Below are positions 12,001-24,779 of a stretch of DNA of 64,000 bases, one piece after another (within the stretch, counting starts at the first letter, position 1; the number at the start of each line of letters is the position of its first letter). The position numbers and the translations under genes were made by a program. The stretch is from the NCBI GenBank assembly GCA_036172665.1, contig CM069871.1:1240001-1304000 (forward strand). Reading direction: 5' to 3'. Under the pieces are notes generated by a model. The model searched no databases, had not been told where the DNA came from, and worked only from the letters and a program-made list of their open reading frames with translations. This DNA is from Prosopocoilus inquinatus. Taxonomy: Eukaryota > Arthropoda > Insecta > Coleoptera > Lucanidae.

Positions 12001-15000
12001 AAATATCGTGTTTACGTCGAGAGATATTCTTAGCAGTAACTTCGCTGTCTGCGTTTGCATTTGTTTTAAGGAGATCGAACGTAAAAAAAACTAAATACGT
12101 CACTGCGGAGATTATTTAGTTAGGGCGCCATCTCTTGGTCGAAAGGGAAAGCTGTTTAAATCGATTTCATAAAAATTACATTTCGTCGCTGGCGTACCCA
12201 TCGAGAGCTTCACGTTCTAACTTTATCTTCAAAAGAAATTTGACTTCTTTTTAATAACTGAGTATTTTCGACGAAAACGAAAGGGACTGTACAGGGATTA
12301 AACGAGTTAGATGAACAAAATTAAAGCAATTTTTAATTCTGATTTCAGATAGCCAAATATCGTGTTTACGTCGAGAGATATTCTTAGCAGTGACTTCGCT
12401 TTCTGCGTTTGCGTTTATTTTAAGGAGATCAAACGTAAAAAAAAACTAAATACGTCACTGCGGAGATTATTTAGTTAGGGCGCCATCTCTTGGTCGAAAG
12501 GGGAAGCTGTTTAAATCGCTTTTATAAAAATTACATTTCGTCGCTGACGTACCCATCGAGAGCTTCACGTTCTAACTTTATCTTCAAAAGAAATTTGATT
12601 TCTTTTTAATAATTAGGAATTTTCGACGAAAACGAAAGGGACTGTACAGGGATTAAACGAGTTAGATGAACAAAATTAAAACTATTTTTAATTCTGATTT
12701 CAGATAGCCAAAAATCGTGTTTACGTCGAGAGATATTCTTAGCAGTAACTTCGCTCTCTGCGTTTGCGTTTATTTTAAGGAGATCAAACGTAAAAAAAAA
12801 CTAAATACGTCACTGCGGAGATTATTTAGTTAGGGCGCCATCTCTTGGTCGAAAGGGGAAGCTGTTTAAATCGCTATTATAAAAATTACATTTCGTCGCT
12901 GACGTACCCATCGAGAGCTTCACGTTCTAACTTTATCTTCAAAAGAAATTTGATTTCTTTTTAATAATTAGGAATTTTCGACGAAAACGAAAGGGACTGT
13001 ACAGGGATTAAACGAGTTAGATGAACAAAATTAAAACTATTTTTAATTCTGATTTCAGATAGCCAAAAATCGTGTTTACGTCGAGAGATATTCTTAGCAG
13101 TAACTTCGCTCTCTGCGTTTGCGTTTATTTTAAGGAGATCAAACGTAAAAAAAAACTAAATACGTCACTGCGGAGATTATTTAGTTAGGGCGCCATCTCT
13201 TGGTCGAAAGGGGAAGCTGTTTAAATCGCTATTATAAAAATTACATTTCGTCGCTGACGTACCCATCGAGAGCTTCACGTTCTAACTTTATCTTCAAAAG
13301 AAATTTGATTTCTTTTTAATAATTAGGAATTTTCGACGAAAACGAAAGGGACTGTACAGGGATTAAACGAGTTAGATGAACAAAATTAAAACTATTTTTA
13401 ATTCTGATTTCAGATAGCCAAAAATCGTGTTTACGTCGAGAGATATTCTTAGCAGTAACTTCGCTCTCTGCGTTTGCGTTTATTTTAAGGAGATCAAACG
13501 TAAAAAAAAACTAAATACGTCACTGCGGAGATTATTTAGTTAGGGCGCCATCTCTTGGTCGAAAGGGGAAGCTGTTTAAATCGCTATTATAAAAATTACA
13601 TTTCGTCGCTGACGTACCCATCGAGAGCTTCACGTTCTAACTTTATCTTCAAAAGAAATTTGATTTCTTTTTAATAATTAGGAATTTTCGACGAAAACGA
13701 AAGGGACTGTACAGGGATTAAACGAGTTAGATGAACAAAATTAAAACTATTTTTAATTCTGATTTCAGATAGCCAAAAATCGTGTTTACGTCGAGAGATA
13801 TTCTTAGCAGTAACTTCGCTCTCTGCGTTTGCGTTTATTTTAAGGAGATCAAACGTAAAAAAAAACTAAATACGTCACTGCGGAGATTATTTAGTTAGGG
13901 CGCCATCTCTTGGTCGAAAGGGGAAGCTGTTTAAATCGCTATTATAAAAATTACATTTCGTCGCTGACGTACCCATCGAGAGCTTCACGTTCTAACTTTA
14001 TCTTCAAAAGAAATTTGATTTCTTTTTAATAATTAGGAATTTTCGACGAAAACGAAAGGGACTGTACAGGGATTAAACGAGTTAGATGAACAAAATTAAA
14101 ACTATTTTTAATTCTGATTTCAGATAGCCAAAAATCGTGTTTACGTCGAGAGATATTCTTAGCAGTAACTTCGCTCTCTGCGTTTGCGTTTATTTTAAGG
14201 AGATCAAACGTAAAAAAAAACTAAATACGTCACTGCGGAGATTATTTAGTTAGGGCGCCATCTCTTGGTCGAAAGGGGAAGCTGTTTAAATCGCTATTAT
14301 AAAAATTACATTTCGTCGCTGACGTACCCATCGAGAGCTTCACGTTCTAACTTTATCTTCAAAAGAAATTTGATTTCTTTTTAATAATTAGGAATTTTCG
14401 ACGAAAACGAAAGGGACTGTACAGGGATTAAACGAGTTAGATGAACAAAATTAAAACTATTTTTAATTCTGATTTCAGATAGCCAAAAATCGTGTTTACG
14501 TCGAGAGATATTCTTAGCAGTAACTTCGCTCTCTGCGTTTGCGTTTATTTTAAGGAGATCGAACGTAAAAAAAACTAAATACGTCACTGCGGAGATTATT
14601 TAGTTAGGGCGCCATCTCTTGGTCGAAAGGGGAAGCTGTTTAAATCGATTTCATAAAAATTACATTTCGTCGCTGACGTTCCCATCGAGAGCTTCACGTT
14701 CTGACTTTTATCTTCAAAAGAAATTTGATTTCTTTTTAATAACTAAGTATTTTCGACGAAAACGAAAGGGATTTTACAGGGATTAAACGAGTTAGATGAA
14801 CAAAATTAAAGCTATTTTTAATACTGATTTCAGATAGCCAAATATCGTGTTTACGTCGAGAGATATTCTTAGCAGTGACTTCGCTCTCTGCGTTTGCATT
14901 TATTTTAAGAAGATCGAACGTAAAAAAAACTAAATGCGTCACTGCGGAGATTATTTAGTTAGGGCGCCATCTCTTGGTCGAAAGGGAAAGCTGTTTAAAT

Positions 15001-15100
15001 CAATTTCATAAAAATTACATTTCGTCGCTGACGTTCCAATCGAGAGCTTTACGTTCTAACTTTATCTTCAAAAGAAATTTGATTTTAACAAAAACTAAGT
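9080..15100. repeat. Satellite, 355-bp monomer, 17 copies
   Basis: Seventeen head-to-tail monomers share GGGCGCCATCTCTTGG (first at 9283), TTTACGTCGAGAGATATTC and GAAAGGGACTGTACAGGG. From about 12611 to 14400 the marker AATTAGGAAT recurs at 12611, 12966, 13321, 13676, 14031 and 14386, exactly 355 bp apart, and these monomers look identical, so they were recently amplified or homogenised. Outer monomers are more diverged. The recurring 68-codon minus-strand frames are repeat artefacts. Confidence 0.96.
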
Positions 15101-15345
15101 ATTTTCGATGGAAACAAAAGGGATTATAAAGGGGCTGGACGAGTTAGATGGACAGACAATAAATGAATAGAAGACGAGAAAAATGGATAAACGAGATAAA
15201 TGAATAGACCAGTACAAGACAGATGGATGGACAGGAAAGGTGGATAAATGACATTGAAGGTGAGACGAGTTAGATGGGCTTAGCATACAGAAGGATAGAC
15301 GAAGTACATGAATAAACCAGAGAGATGGATAGACGAGATAGATCT
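15101..15345. repeat. Degenerate short tandem repeat next to the 355-bp satellite
   Basis: Loose repeats of words such as GGATAGACGAGATAGATG, AATGAATAGACCAG and GACGAGTTAGATGG. The last of these also occurs as an ACGAGTTAGATGAACA-like word in the neighbouring satellite, so this may be a decayed satellite edge. Confidence 0.55.
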
Positions 15346-16880
15346 CGAACTTCTGGAATAATTTAGATATAATTTGCTTTCGTTTTTTTTGCTCCTCTCC
15401 TGTAACTCTGCTATCATCATCCTTATTATGGCAATGTATGGCGTAATTTATTCAATGAAATTCCTGCGGTATTTTCATGAATATGAAAAGAAAACAATCT
15501 TTATTACAATAACTGGAATAAATAGAATTATTAAACAGAATCAGATGTAAGGCAAATTTTCTTTGGATAAACAACAAACATAGTTTCTGCACTTTGGACA
15601 TAGGATATTACTACGTTATAATTATAAACAATTACAAAGTTACAGCAAGTTTTTTTTTTTGAAGATTGACTCATGGCCAAGGTTGAAGAAATTATTTCGT
15701 CACTTTAGGAGGCCAGCCAATTACTAGTTCTGAGAAGATCTTCGAGTTATTTATTTTGGGCGAGTGTGTGTGGAAACTTTCCTAATAGATCATTTTGCAA
15801 AAGGCGCGCAGTATTGTAACTGGATGGTGATGTAATCCGAAACCACATCAAAGCGATCGCTACTGACTGCTCTTGTAAAAGATCTGCGCGGAGATAATCT
15901 AACCAGCGAATCGTTAACGTTAAATTTTATTAAAACGTCTTGCCCAATGTGATGGGTGCACACGTGACCTAGTTACTTTCATTTTTTTTAAGGTGTAATA
16001 ACATTAGGTCGTGCAGGTCGTTATTAATCGAGTCTGAATCTTGTGCAATCATACTGCGTCCATGAATTGTCCAAACTGTGCAGCAGAGTTTTTGGAAAAA
16101 TAACACCGAATTTTTTTGCCACTGCTTGCGTGAAGAAAGTCTGTTAGAAGAAAACTTTCTTCCATCATTCATTATTTGAATCATTATTTTATTCCACGCT
16201 TCGTATACATAGGTATATTTGTTGTTTTGCAGAAGATTGCGACGACTACTAAATAATTCATTCTCGCGTTATTTCTTTTCCTTTTTTTCTTATTTTGTAA
16301 AATTCCGTTGTTTATGTTATAGATTATATAAGCGCAGAAATAACATTTTCTATTCAGTTCACACAGAAAAGTAAGCTTTACACGTGTAGATTGATGTATT
16401 TCTTCCACAGGTTTGTTTATTGCAAAAATGAGAAACAATTAGAAATTAAAATTAGAAATGCGCTTGTTTGTGGAATTATAATACGAGGAATTCTGTTTTT
16501 TTTTTTTGTTACACATTATACGTTACACACCTGATCTCAATCTACACTTTTATAATACGTAATGCCCTTTTTGAGTCAACCTGTGGAAGACCACCTCAGA
16601 TTATAATGAGCAATGGAAAATCTTCTGACTAAACCGTTGAGTGTTCTTTGCATTCAAGTTCCAACTTCAACAGCCACCTTCAAAATACTCATGGTTTATG
16701 GTATCCGGCAATCCCAAAAAAATCAATTCCAAGCGCCTTGGAAATTTCTTTTCTTCTTGTGCAATTCTGTTTTTCACTTCTGTTTTCTCGAATTTATTTC
16801 TTCATTATCATGTACCTAAACACTTTTGTGTATTTTGTAATATAACGTGTTGATCTACTGACGATCGATTTCTCCTTGAT
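15346..16880. other. Unique sequence, no gene recognised
   Basis: Short open frames only (minus 15969-16184 and 16184-16438, overlapping plus frames 16613-16853). None has a recognisable domain or consistent splice context. Confidence 0.4.
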
Positions 16881-16976
16881 TATAATATAATATAATATAA
16901 TAATAATATAATATAGAATATAATATAATATAATAATAATATAATATAGAATATAATATAATATAATATAATATAT
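16881..16976. repeat. AT microsatellite (TAATA/ATATAA)
   Basis: About 95 bp of irregular TAATATAATA repeats with two internal AATATAGAATATAA interruptions. Confidence 0.85.
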
Positions 16977-17944
16977 TTATCGGTCATTGTGGCCACTATT
17001 TAGTGAGTGGATATGACATGTCATTTTAACAAGGAAAGAAAAAAATCTTGATTAGTTTGATATTTTTCGCTCGTACTGAAGATGATGCTGCTCTTAGTTT
17101 TTTTTTTGTCTTCGACATCTTATTTAAAACCTACTCGTTCAAAATTTATTTTATAATTTCCTGACAATTTTGATGTGGCTTTTCCTCTCTCTGTAAAATG
17201 ACAAGGAACGAAAACAAAAGACTGGCGGTTTCAGAAGTAATATCGGTTCGTTCCTCATAGAAAGGCGAGAGGAAAAACGATAAGTCGGAAAACAAAAGAA
17301 AAAAAAACGACCACCCCACGACATTTTCTGTGCGTGGCCAAAGCACAAATAAAATTGACAAATTTCGATTTGGGAACAAAAAGAAAGTTTTAAATTTTGC
17401 CTTCGATGTTTCATTTTCAATTTATTTATTATTTCGTAACAATTTCAATTTGTTTTTAAGGAAAAAAAAAGCAAAAAACAAGAAACGGTCGACTTTAAGA
17501 GAGATAACTTGACTCGTAACAATATTTCGATTTTTTTTTTCCTTCATAATAAATGACGAGAGAAACGAAAAAATAGGTGAACTATTTCCGGGCAATTTTC
17601 GATTATTTCTCTCGGCGCAGAAAAACAGAAAACGAAAACAAAAGACGAACGACTTCCAATAACGACTTTGCTCATAATAAGACGCAAGACTTAATTGGTT
17701 TACAATTTTTTTTCCACGACTTCTCCCTGTATAGTAAGTAAAGGTAAAACAACAGCAAAAAAAAAAACGATGTAAAGAAAAAAACAGCTTCTTCACCATG
17801 GCAAAAAAAAAACACAAATCAGTTCATGAGAATTTCCATAAAAATATAAATAAGAATAAAAGGCGGACGATTTTAAAAGCAAATTCTGATTTGCTTTTTC
17901 GCTGAAAGAAAAGGACAAAAAACAAAGGGCGAACGACATATTAA
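16977..17944. repeat. A-rich sequence with AAAACAAAAGACGA words
   Basis: Low-complexity sequence with repeated GAAAACGAAAACAAAAGACG words, the same vocabulary as the 23.4-32 kb region. No gene is seen. Confidence 0.5.
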
Positions 17945-17949
17945 GAGAC

Positions 17950-18090
17950 TAATGGCCACTTGCACCAAATACTTAAGCCGAGCTTAAATTTAAGTATTGT
18001 TTATAATGTGATATTTGAGGTTACGTAACTCACATTCTAAGCGACGCTTAAAATTAAGCGTTGCTTAAGTGTTTGGTGCACCAGGCACTA
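17950..18090. mobile_element. Hairpin MITE with TTGCACCAAA/TTTGGTGCA ends
   Basis: Terminal inverted repeats CTTGCACCAAATACTTAAG and CTTAAGTGTTTGGTGCACC flank an interior of further AAGCTTAA-like palindromes (GCTTAAATTTAAG, GCTTAAAATTAAGC). Non-coding foldback. Confidence 0.7.
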
Positions 18091-19610
18091 AGACTAGTGG
18101 CGATCTGTAAATTTTTCTTTATAACTAAAACAAAAGACGGGCGATTTACGGACAAGTTTCGATTTCTTTCCTCGCAAAAAGAGAAAGACGAAAGACCATC
18201 GACATGCGATTTCTTTCTCCGTGGAAATACAAAAGGCGAGGATAGATTTTATTTCTTGTTTTTTTTTGCGTTGCGATAACATCACTAAATCACCAATTTT
18301 TTTGAATCTGTTCGAAATAAATTTTCATAAATTACCCAGACGTTTCGAACGCGGAAACTTTTACGCCGTCGATTCGGAACTGGTCGTTTATGTAAATCGC
18401 ATGCAAATGCTTCCTGGATTCGCCACGTGAATCCGAAGACAGAATTTGAACGAAATTTCTGTTATGGAACTAGTATGACAGATCATTTTTTTTTTCCTTT
18501 GAGGTTTCAAGGTTTGTCGCCGCTTGAACCTGCCCCGGTTAACCTTATGCTGCTGAACTTTAACTAAAAAAATCCTGTGGTCATCACAACCTTGAAGTAA
18601 TGTGATTGATTGAACGAAAAAAACTAAAAGTATTTCTTTTTATTAAGTAAACAGCAAACGTTGGCACATAATTTTGAATCGCAATTAAAATTAGAAAAAA
18701 TTACGAAGCATTTTTTTTTGTTTCAAAACAAATACATTAAAGTAAAGTCTGCAAACAAGAAAACTTATTTGCAGATGCAATTTTGATCACTTTGATCTGT
18801 ATCTACCTCAGTGACCTTGACTATAAATATAACTCCTTTTGCAGATACGGCCTTGTTCGATAAAATAAGTAACCAACATGTCTTCCTGGAAGTAAAGAGT
18901 AAAAATCGGCGTAAAAAACGTGGCCTGAATTCCTTTCCCTAGTTATTATACGAACGACTATAGTTTGTAAAGGCTGGCTTCTGTAATACGCAATTTTATT
19001 ACCGCTATTAATTGTTTACGGTTTTAACTGTGCAAATATTTGGGTATTAACAGCAAGTCAACATTAAATACCACCGTGTGTGACGCACGCTTCGTACATA
19101 CAATAATTAATCTCTTCTAAATATTGACCGACGTAAAAAAAAAAACTTACATGCAAATGGTCTCTCGCTATCAGTGAAGCTCTTGCTTCTTACTTACGAA
19201 GAATTACATAGACTTGATTATTGCCAGGACAATTGCATTACTATTTTATGTACGGTCGAAAGCAAAAAAGAGTAAACAACTTAAATCCCACTTCGAAAAT
19301 AGATCATTCCAATTAAAAAATGTTGTAATTGAAATTAAAAAAAAAAAAAAACTATAATAAATAAATAAAAATTGGAAATTATGGCTGGATATTCTGACAC
19401 GTCAAATTTAACATGCAAGACTCTACATGGAAAAAAGATGAACTTCGTAGAATCTCCTTTTTTAATAGAAATGACTCTCTAGTATTATGTTCGATGGTGG
19501 AACAGGTGAGATTTTGCAAAGAACTTTTCGTTTTCTTAAACGAACTTAGAAAAATAAATTAACGAACAAAAAGGGAGAAAGTGTAAAAAAGACAGAACGA
19601 CAGTGAACAT
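18091..19610. other. Mostly unique AT-rich sequence
   Basis: The first 170 bp retain the AACAAAAGACG vocabulary. The remainder shows no recognisable gene or repeat. Confidence 0.4.
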
Positions 19611-22005
19611 GGCGAACGTTCTAGAATTTTGTTTCAAGAAGAAGGAAGTCAGTTTCAGCTAGCCTTCTTAAAGAATAGTAATGAAGAAAATCATATTTTT
19701 CAGGATTATACGCATGAAACCGCAGTGGAACTTTCTAGAAAGTTTTAGATGGCGTTCTTAGCATAAAAACAAAAACAAAAGTAAGTCAAGTTCGAATGAG
19801 GAAGTTATGTTATTGTCCCGATATTAACATTGGCATTGACACCACACTGTCATTGCAAAAAACTAACTTTTTGGAGAAATGGAACTTTCTAGAACGTTCA
19901 GAATCTAAAAAAAAAAAAATGCAAAGTTGAGGGAAGTTTTAACTAAACTAATGGTTTTGTCTCTTCGAGATTGACACTTCAAACCAAATAAAGCAAAACT
20001 TTGATTTGCAGAGAACTTAAATCAGAACATTCTAGAAGCAGGTTCTCTGCACCTAACCGTGCTTAAACGGTTTCACGCTTCTGCTAAATTAACATCGAGA
20101 AAAGCGATCAGAGGTCGTTAATTTTCAAGGACGATGAACTTCTTAGAGGGAAATATTTAAGAAAACCACTAGGTCCATTTCTAGGGGCAGAACATTCTAG
20201 AGTGTCCTCGTTATAGAGAAATGGAACTTTCTAGAACGATCAAAATCTACAAAAAAAAAAAAAATGCAAAGTTGAGGGAAGTTTTAACTAAACTAATGGT
20301 TTTGGCTCTTCGAGATTGACACTTCAAACTAAATAAAGCAAAACTTTGATTTGCAGGGAACTTAAATCAGAACATTCTAGAAGCAGGTTCTCTGCACCCA
20401 ACCGTGCTTGAACGGTTTCACGCTTCTGCTAAATTAACATCGAGAAAAGCGATCAGAGGTCGTTAATTTTCAAGGACGATGAACTTCTTAGAGGGAAATA
20501 TTTAAGAAAACCACTAGGTCCATTTCTAGGGGCAGAATATTCTAGAGTGTCCTCGTTATAGAAAAATGGAACTTTCTAGAACGATCAAAATCTTCAAAAA
20601 AAAAAAAAATGCAAAGTTGAGGGTTGAGGTTTTAACTAAACTAATGGTTTTGGCTCTTCGAGATTGACACTTCAAACCAAATAAAGCAAAACTTTGATTT
20701 GCAGAGAACTTAAATCAGAACATTCTAGAAGCAGGTTCTCTGCACCCGACCGTGCTTGAACGGTTTCACGCTTCTGCTAAATTAACATCCAGAAAAGCGA
20801 TCAGAGGTCGTTAATTTTCAAGGACGATGAACTTCTTAGAGGGAAACATTTAAGAAAACCACTAGGTCCATTTCTAGGGGCAGAACATTCTAGAGTGTCC
20901 TCGTTATAGAGAAATGGAACTTTCTAGAACGATCAAAATCTTCAAAAAAAAAAAAATGCAAAGTTGAGGGAAGTTTTAACTAAACTAATGGTTTTGGCTC
21001 TTCGAGATTGACACTTCAAACTAAATAAAGCAAAACTTTGATTTGCAGGGAACTTAAATCAGAACATTCTAGAAGCAGGTTCTCTCCACCCAACCGTGCT
21101 TGAACGGTTTCACGCTTCTCCTAAATTAACATCGAGAAAAGCGATCAGAGGTCGTTAATTTTCAAGGACGATGAACTTCTTAGAGGGAAATATTTAAGAA
21201 AACCACTAGGTCCATTTCTAGGGGCAGAACATTCTAGAGTGTCCTCGTTATAGAGAAATGGAACTTTCTAGAACGATCAAAATCTTCACAAAAAAAAAAA
21301 ACATGCAAAGTTGAGGGAAGTTTTAATTAAACTAATGGTTTTGGCTCTTCGAGATTGACACTTCAAACTAAATAAAGCAAAACTTTGATTTGCAGAGAAC
21401 TTAAATCAGAACATTCTAGAAGCAGGTTCTCTGCACCTAACCGTGCTTAAACGGTTTCACGCTTCTGCTAAATTAACATCGAGAAAAGCGATCAGAGGTC
21501 GTTAATTTTCAAGGACGATTAACTTCTTAGAGGGAAATATTTAAGAAAACCACTAGGTCCATTTCTAGGGGCAGAACATTCTAGAGTGTCCTCGGTTATA
21601 TCTGATTGAAGCTTGACATTAAAGTTAAAAAAAAAACTTAAAAGAAAATAACAACAACCTTTCTAGATTTTTTAAAGATAAAGATCAGAACTTTCTAGAA
21701 GGTGTGGAGGCTAGAATTTTCCAAAATTCCAAATTATAACAGTACATTTTTAATATTTTTGACTTTCAGATATTGATATTTTAAACTAAATAAAGCGACA
21801 AGTCGACTTCCACGAAGCTTAAATTGCAACATGTTCCAACGATCGGAACATTCTAGAGGATGTTCCGAACTGCTTTCTCCGAAAAATAAAATTGAGAGAA
21901 ACGATCGGGGGCATTCATCTTTACGGAGGATGAAGTAACGGAAGTAATAGTAATCTTTACTGTTTTTTTTTTTAAGATGGATCATAACTTTCTAGAAAGG
22001 AAAGA
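19610..22005. promoter_or_regulatory. Cluster of 14 heat-shock-element-like sites
   Basis: TTCTAGAA starts at 19619, 19733, 19887, 20029, 20229, 20375, 20574, 20723, 20922, 21067, 21266, 21414, 21693 and 21990. Most sit in nGAAnnTTCnnGAAn, the heat-shock-factor consensus. The site at 19883-19900 has four alternating pentamers. The cluster extends outside the clean tandem array. Function is inferred from motif only. Confidence 0.5.
19870..21600. repeat. Tandem array, monomer about 346 bp, HSE-like motifs
   Basis: Five monomers can be tracked by CAGAACATTCTAGAAGCAGG near 20023, 20369, 20717, 21061 and 21408. Each carries two perfect TTCTAGAA words about 200 bp apart inside alternating GAA/TTC pentamers (GGAACTTTCTAGAACG and CAGAACATTCTAGAAGC). 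Confidence 0.93.
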
Positions 22006-22812
22006 AACTTGAACTAAAAGTGTTGAGAACGAACAGTTTCGTGGTGATATTAAAAGCTAGAATGTTAAATCCGACTTTCTAAAATAATAAACAACAACGC
22101 CAATTCCCTCCCCCCTCTACATTTAACAACTTATTAAAGTTAAATAAAATTAATTATCGTTGAACAATTAATTGGTTTTTTAAAAAAACTTTTTATTTTA
22201 ATGAGGTGGAATTCCGGCGTTCCGTTAAATACCTAACTGAATCTGTTTTAAAAATTCGAAACATGTTCCCCTGTTCTCGTTACAGGACACATAATTATTT
22301 CGAAATGCAGTTAAACTTTTATTTCAGTCTGTTCACGTGTGCCACACAATTGTCTCGTTTATTTTCATTCTTCGTCTTCTTGCACTTGAACACTTGCATC
22401 TTTGATCACCTGTTATTTTTATCCTAAATTTTTAGAACTGCTGGTGCAACGACGCTAATTTGTAAGGCAAACACGTTGAATTAAATTAATCCAATCTCGC
22501 CTGGTGTTAAGTTAACTCGCTGGAAAACAGTTAGCGCTATTAAATAAAATTGAATGTAATGCAATCATCAACTAAATAATCCTAACCGCGGGGATTAACT
22601 TGAAGAGTGCTTAAAGCCGATGGTCACCTGAGGTTTCTTGATCTGAGGAGACGAGCATCATACATACATTCACCTCTGCGATTCGTGTGTGGTTAACCTG
22701 GTCCAGTTTTATTATGGATTCGTTCTTGAAAGTAGGCGCACGTTTTTGTGTGGCCGTTTCTCTCGAGGTGCATAAATTTCAGAATAAAATCAAAATGATA
22801 CTAAGAAAGATG
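22006..22812. other. Unique sequence, no gene recognised
   Basis: AT-rich. One 73-codon plus-strand frame at 22206-22427 shows no known motif. Confidence 0.4.
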
Positions 22813-23010
22813 AACAGATAAAATAGCGACATCTTACTATCGCTTTTTGTCCTGACATTGCAGTAGGATAGACAAATTGAAGCGGGATTTGCTCCTAATA
22901 ATGTCGAGCTACGTCTCTGCTGAAGAAGCCCTAAGCAGGGCTGAAACAGCTGTCTAGAGGCTGCTCGAGGTTTTCACTGCAATCAAGAACGATTTGCACA
23001 AAATTTTTCT
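22813..23010 (+). mobile_element. Foldback element with hammerhead-like core, copy 2
   Basis: Same family as the 8.4-kb element: ACAGATAAAATAGCGAC start, AAGCGGGATTTGCTCC, then the core at 22920-22947 reading CTGAAGA, helix AGCCC/GGGCT, GAAAC. The T to A change falls on the one variable position of the hammerhead CUGANGA consensus. Confidence 0.66.
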
Positions 23011-23759
23011 AGATACTAAGAAAGGTTTAGCTTTCCTAGTGCATTTCTGAAATAAAATAGGAAAAAAAAAGTTTCAAACTATATAACTATAACAATAATT
23101 GCGCAAGGGGTTACCAAAAGTTCGGGTTTCCCCGAAACAGATCTGGGTTTTTAAAGCGTCCGGGGAAGTCCGATCGAGAAATTTAATTGTCCAAAGAAGT
23201 GGAATTCAGGACCGGCCGGAGGTTACACACCTGCATTTAGAAGTACAGATGACCATTGTGATGGAACGGCTTAAGGCCTCTGGCCTCCGCTCTACAAGAA
23301 TCGTAAAATTAAAATTAGAATCAAAAAATAATATGAAAAGTAAAACTAGAGACGACTGATTTAATTTATTTTATTCGTCGGACAATGATCATTTCTTCAT
23401 CGAAAACAAAAGAAAATCGAAAATAAACAGATGATCAACTCAGTAAGACATTTTTATGTTTTTTTTTTTTTCCTTGTGAAAACGAAACGAACTCAAAAGA
23501 CGATGCACATCGCCAAAATACTTTCCCTATCAAGAAATAAATAAATAAATAAAATGCAAGAGACCATCGATATTAAATAAATCTAGCTCGTACCTATCTT
23601 TTTTTTTCTTTTCTTTTTAATACCAAAACAACCCCCGTCTAGGCGTAATAGTATTTTTGATTGTACTTTTAAAAAAGTGCATTCGCACTATGAGGGCTAG
23701 GAGAAGCTAGGAGAACTATTAAAGTGCGTTATCGGCGTTTGGTTGGGTTGGCCTTGAAC
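23011..23759. other. Unique sequence with an unassigned 86-codon frame
   Basis: A plus-strand frame at 23099-23359 is less AT-rich than its surroundings, but I do not recognise it. From 23370 onward the A-rich AAAACAAAAGACGAT vocabulary begins. Confidence 0.4.
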
Positions 23760-24779
23760 AATTTTCAAAAAACAAAATTAAAGGAAAATATTTAAAAAGA
23801 GTGAAGGAAAAAGTTTGAAAAAAGTGAAGGTTTAAAAAAATTAAGGAAAATGTTCAAAACAAATGAAGGAAAATGTTTAAAAAAAGTTAAGGAAAAACAG
23901 TTTGAAAAAAGTGAAACGGCGACAGTTTTTTTTTCATTCGTGAAAAATAAAACAAAAACGAAAGGCGATCGACCAGTTTCCATATCTCTTTTTTTGTCAA
24001 AAACAACAAATAAAATTAAAAAAATGAAACGGTCGGCTTTATAAAGAATTCAGAACTTCAAGAAAAAAAAAACAGATGTCAAATCAAAACGAAACATAAA
24101 TTGCGATTTTCGTTGGTTCATCGAGAACAAAACAAAAACAAAAGACGAATAACCACATTGCAACGGAATTTACGAGTTTCATATGTTCGTCAGAAATAAA
24201 ACAAAAGACTGCCAATGTCAAAAAAAAATCGACTTGACATAAGAAAAGAAAAACAAATGAAAGTCGATCAACAGTTTGAGACATTCTTAATTTTTTACTG
24301 AAAATTAAACGAAGATAATTAAAACGGTTCCATAAAGAATTTCAGCTGTTTATTTATTTTAAGTGAAGAAAAAACAAATGACAACAAAACTAACAGAAAA
24401 CAAAAGGCGAGCTACTATTTACGCACAAATTGCGACTTTCGTTCTTTCATCGAGAACAAAACAAAAACAAAAGACGAATAACTACGCTTGCAACGAAATG
24501 TTCGAGTTTTACACGTTCGTCAGAAACAAAACAAAAGACGACCAAGCTCACGATAAAATTCGACTTGACATACAGAAAAACAAATGAAAGTCGATCAACG
24601 GTTTGTAGGAGAAATTCTTAATGTTTGTTAAAAAATCGAAAGAAAATAATTAAAACGAACGGCTTTATAAATATTTATCTATTAAGCGAAGAAAAAAAAA
24701 AACAAAAGACAACAAAATTAATAACAAAAGAAAAACAAAAGGCGGTCAACTATTTTATAATATACATTGCGATTTTCAT

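Noticed and set aside
11189..14942. Repeated 68-codon minus-strand frames in the 355-bp satellite.
   Set aside because: The frame is an accident of the monomer. It breaks in most copies and shows no codon-like substitution pattern.
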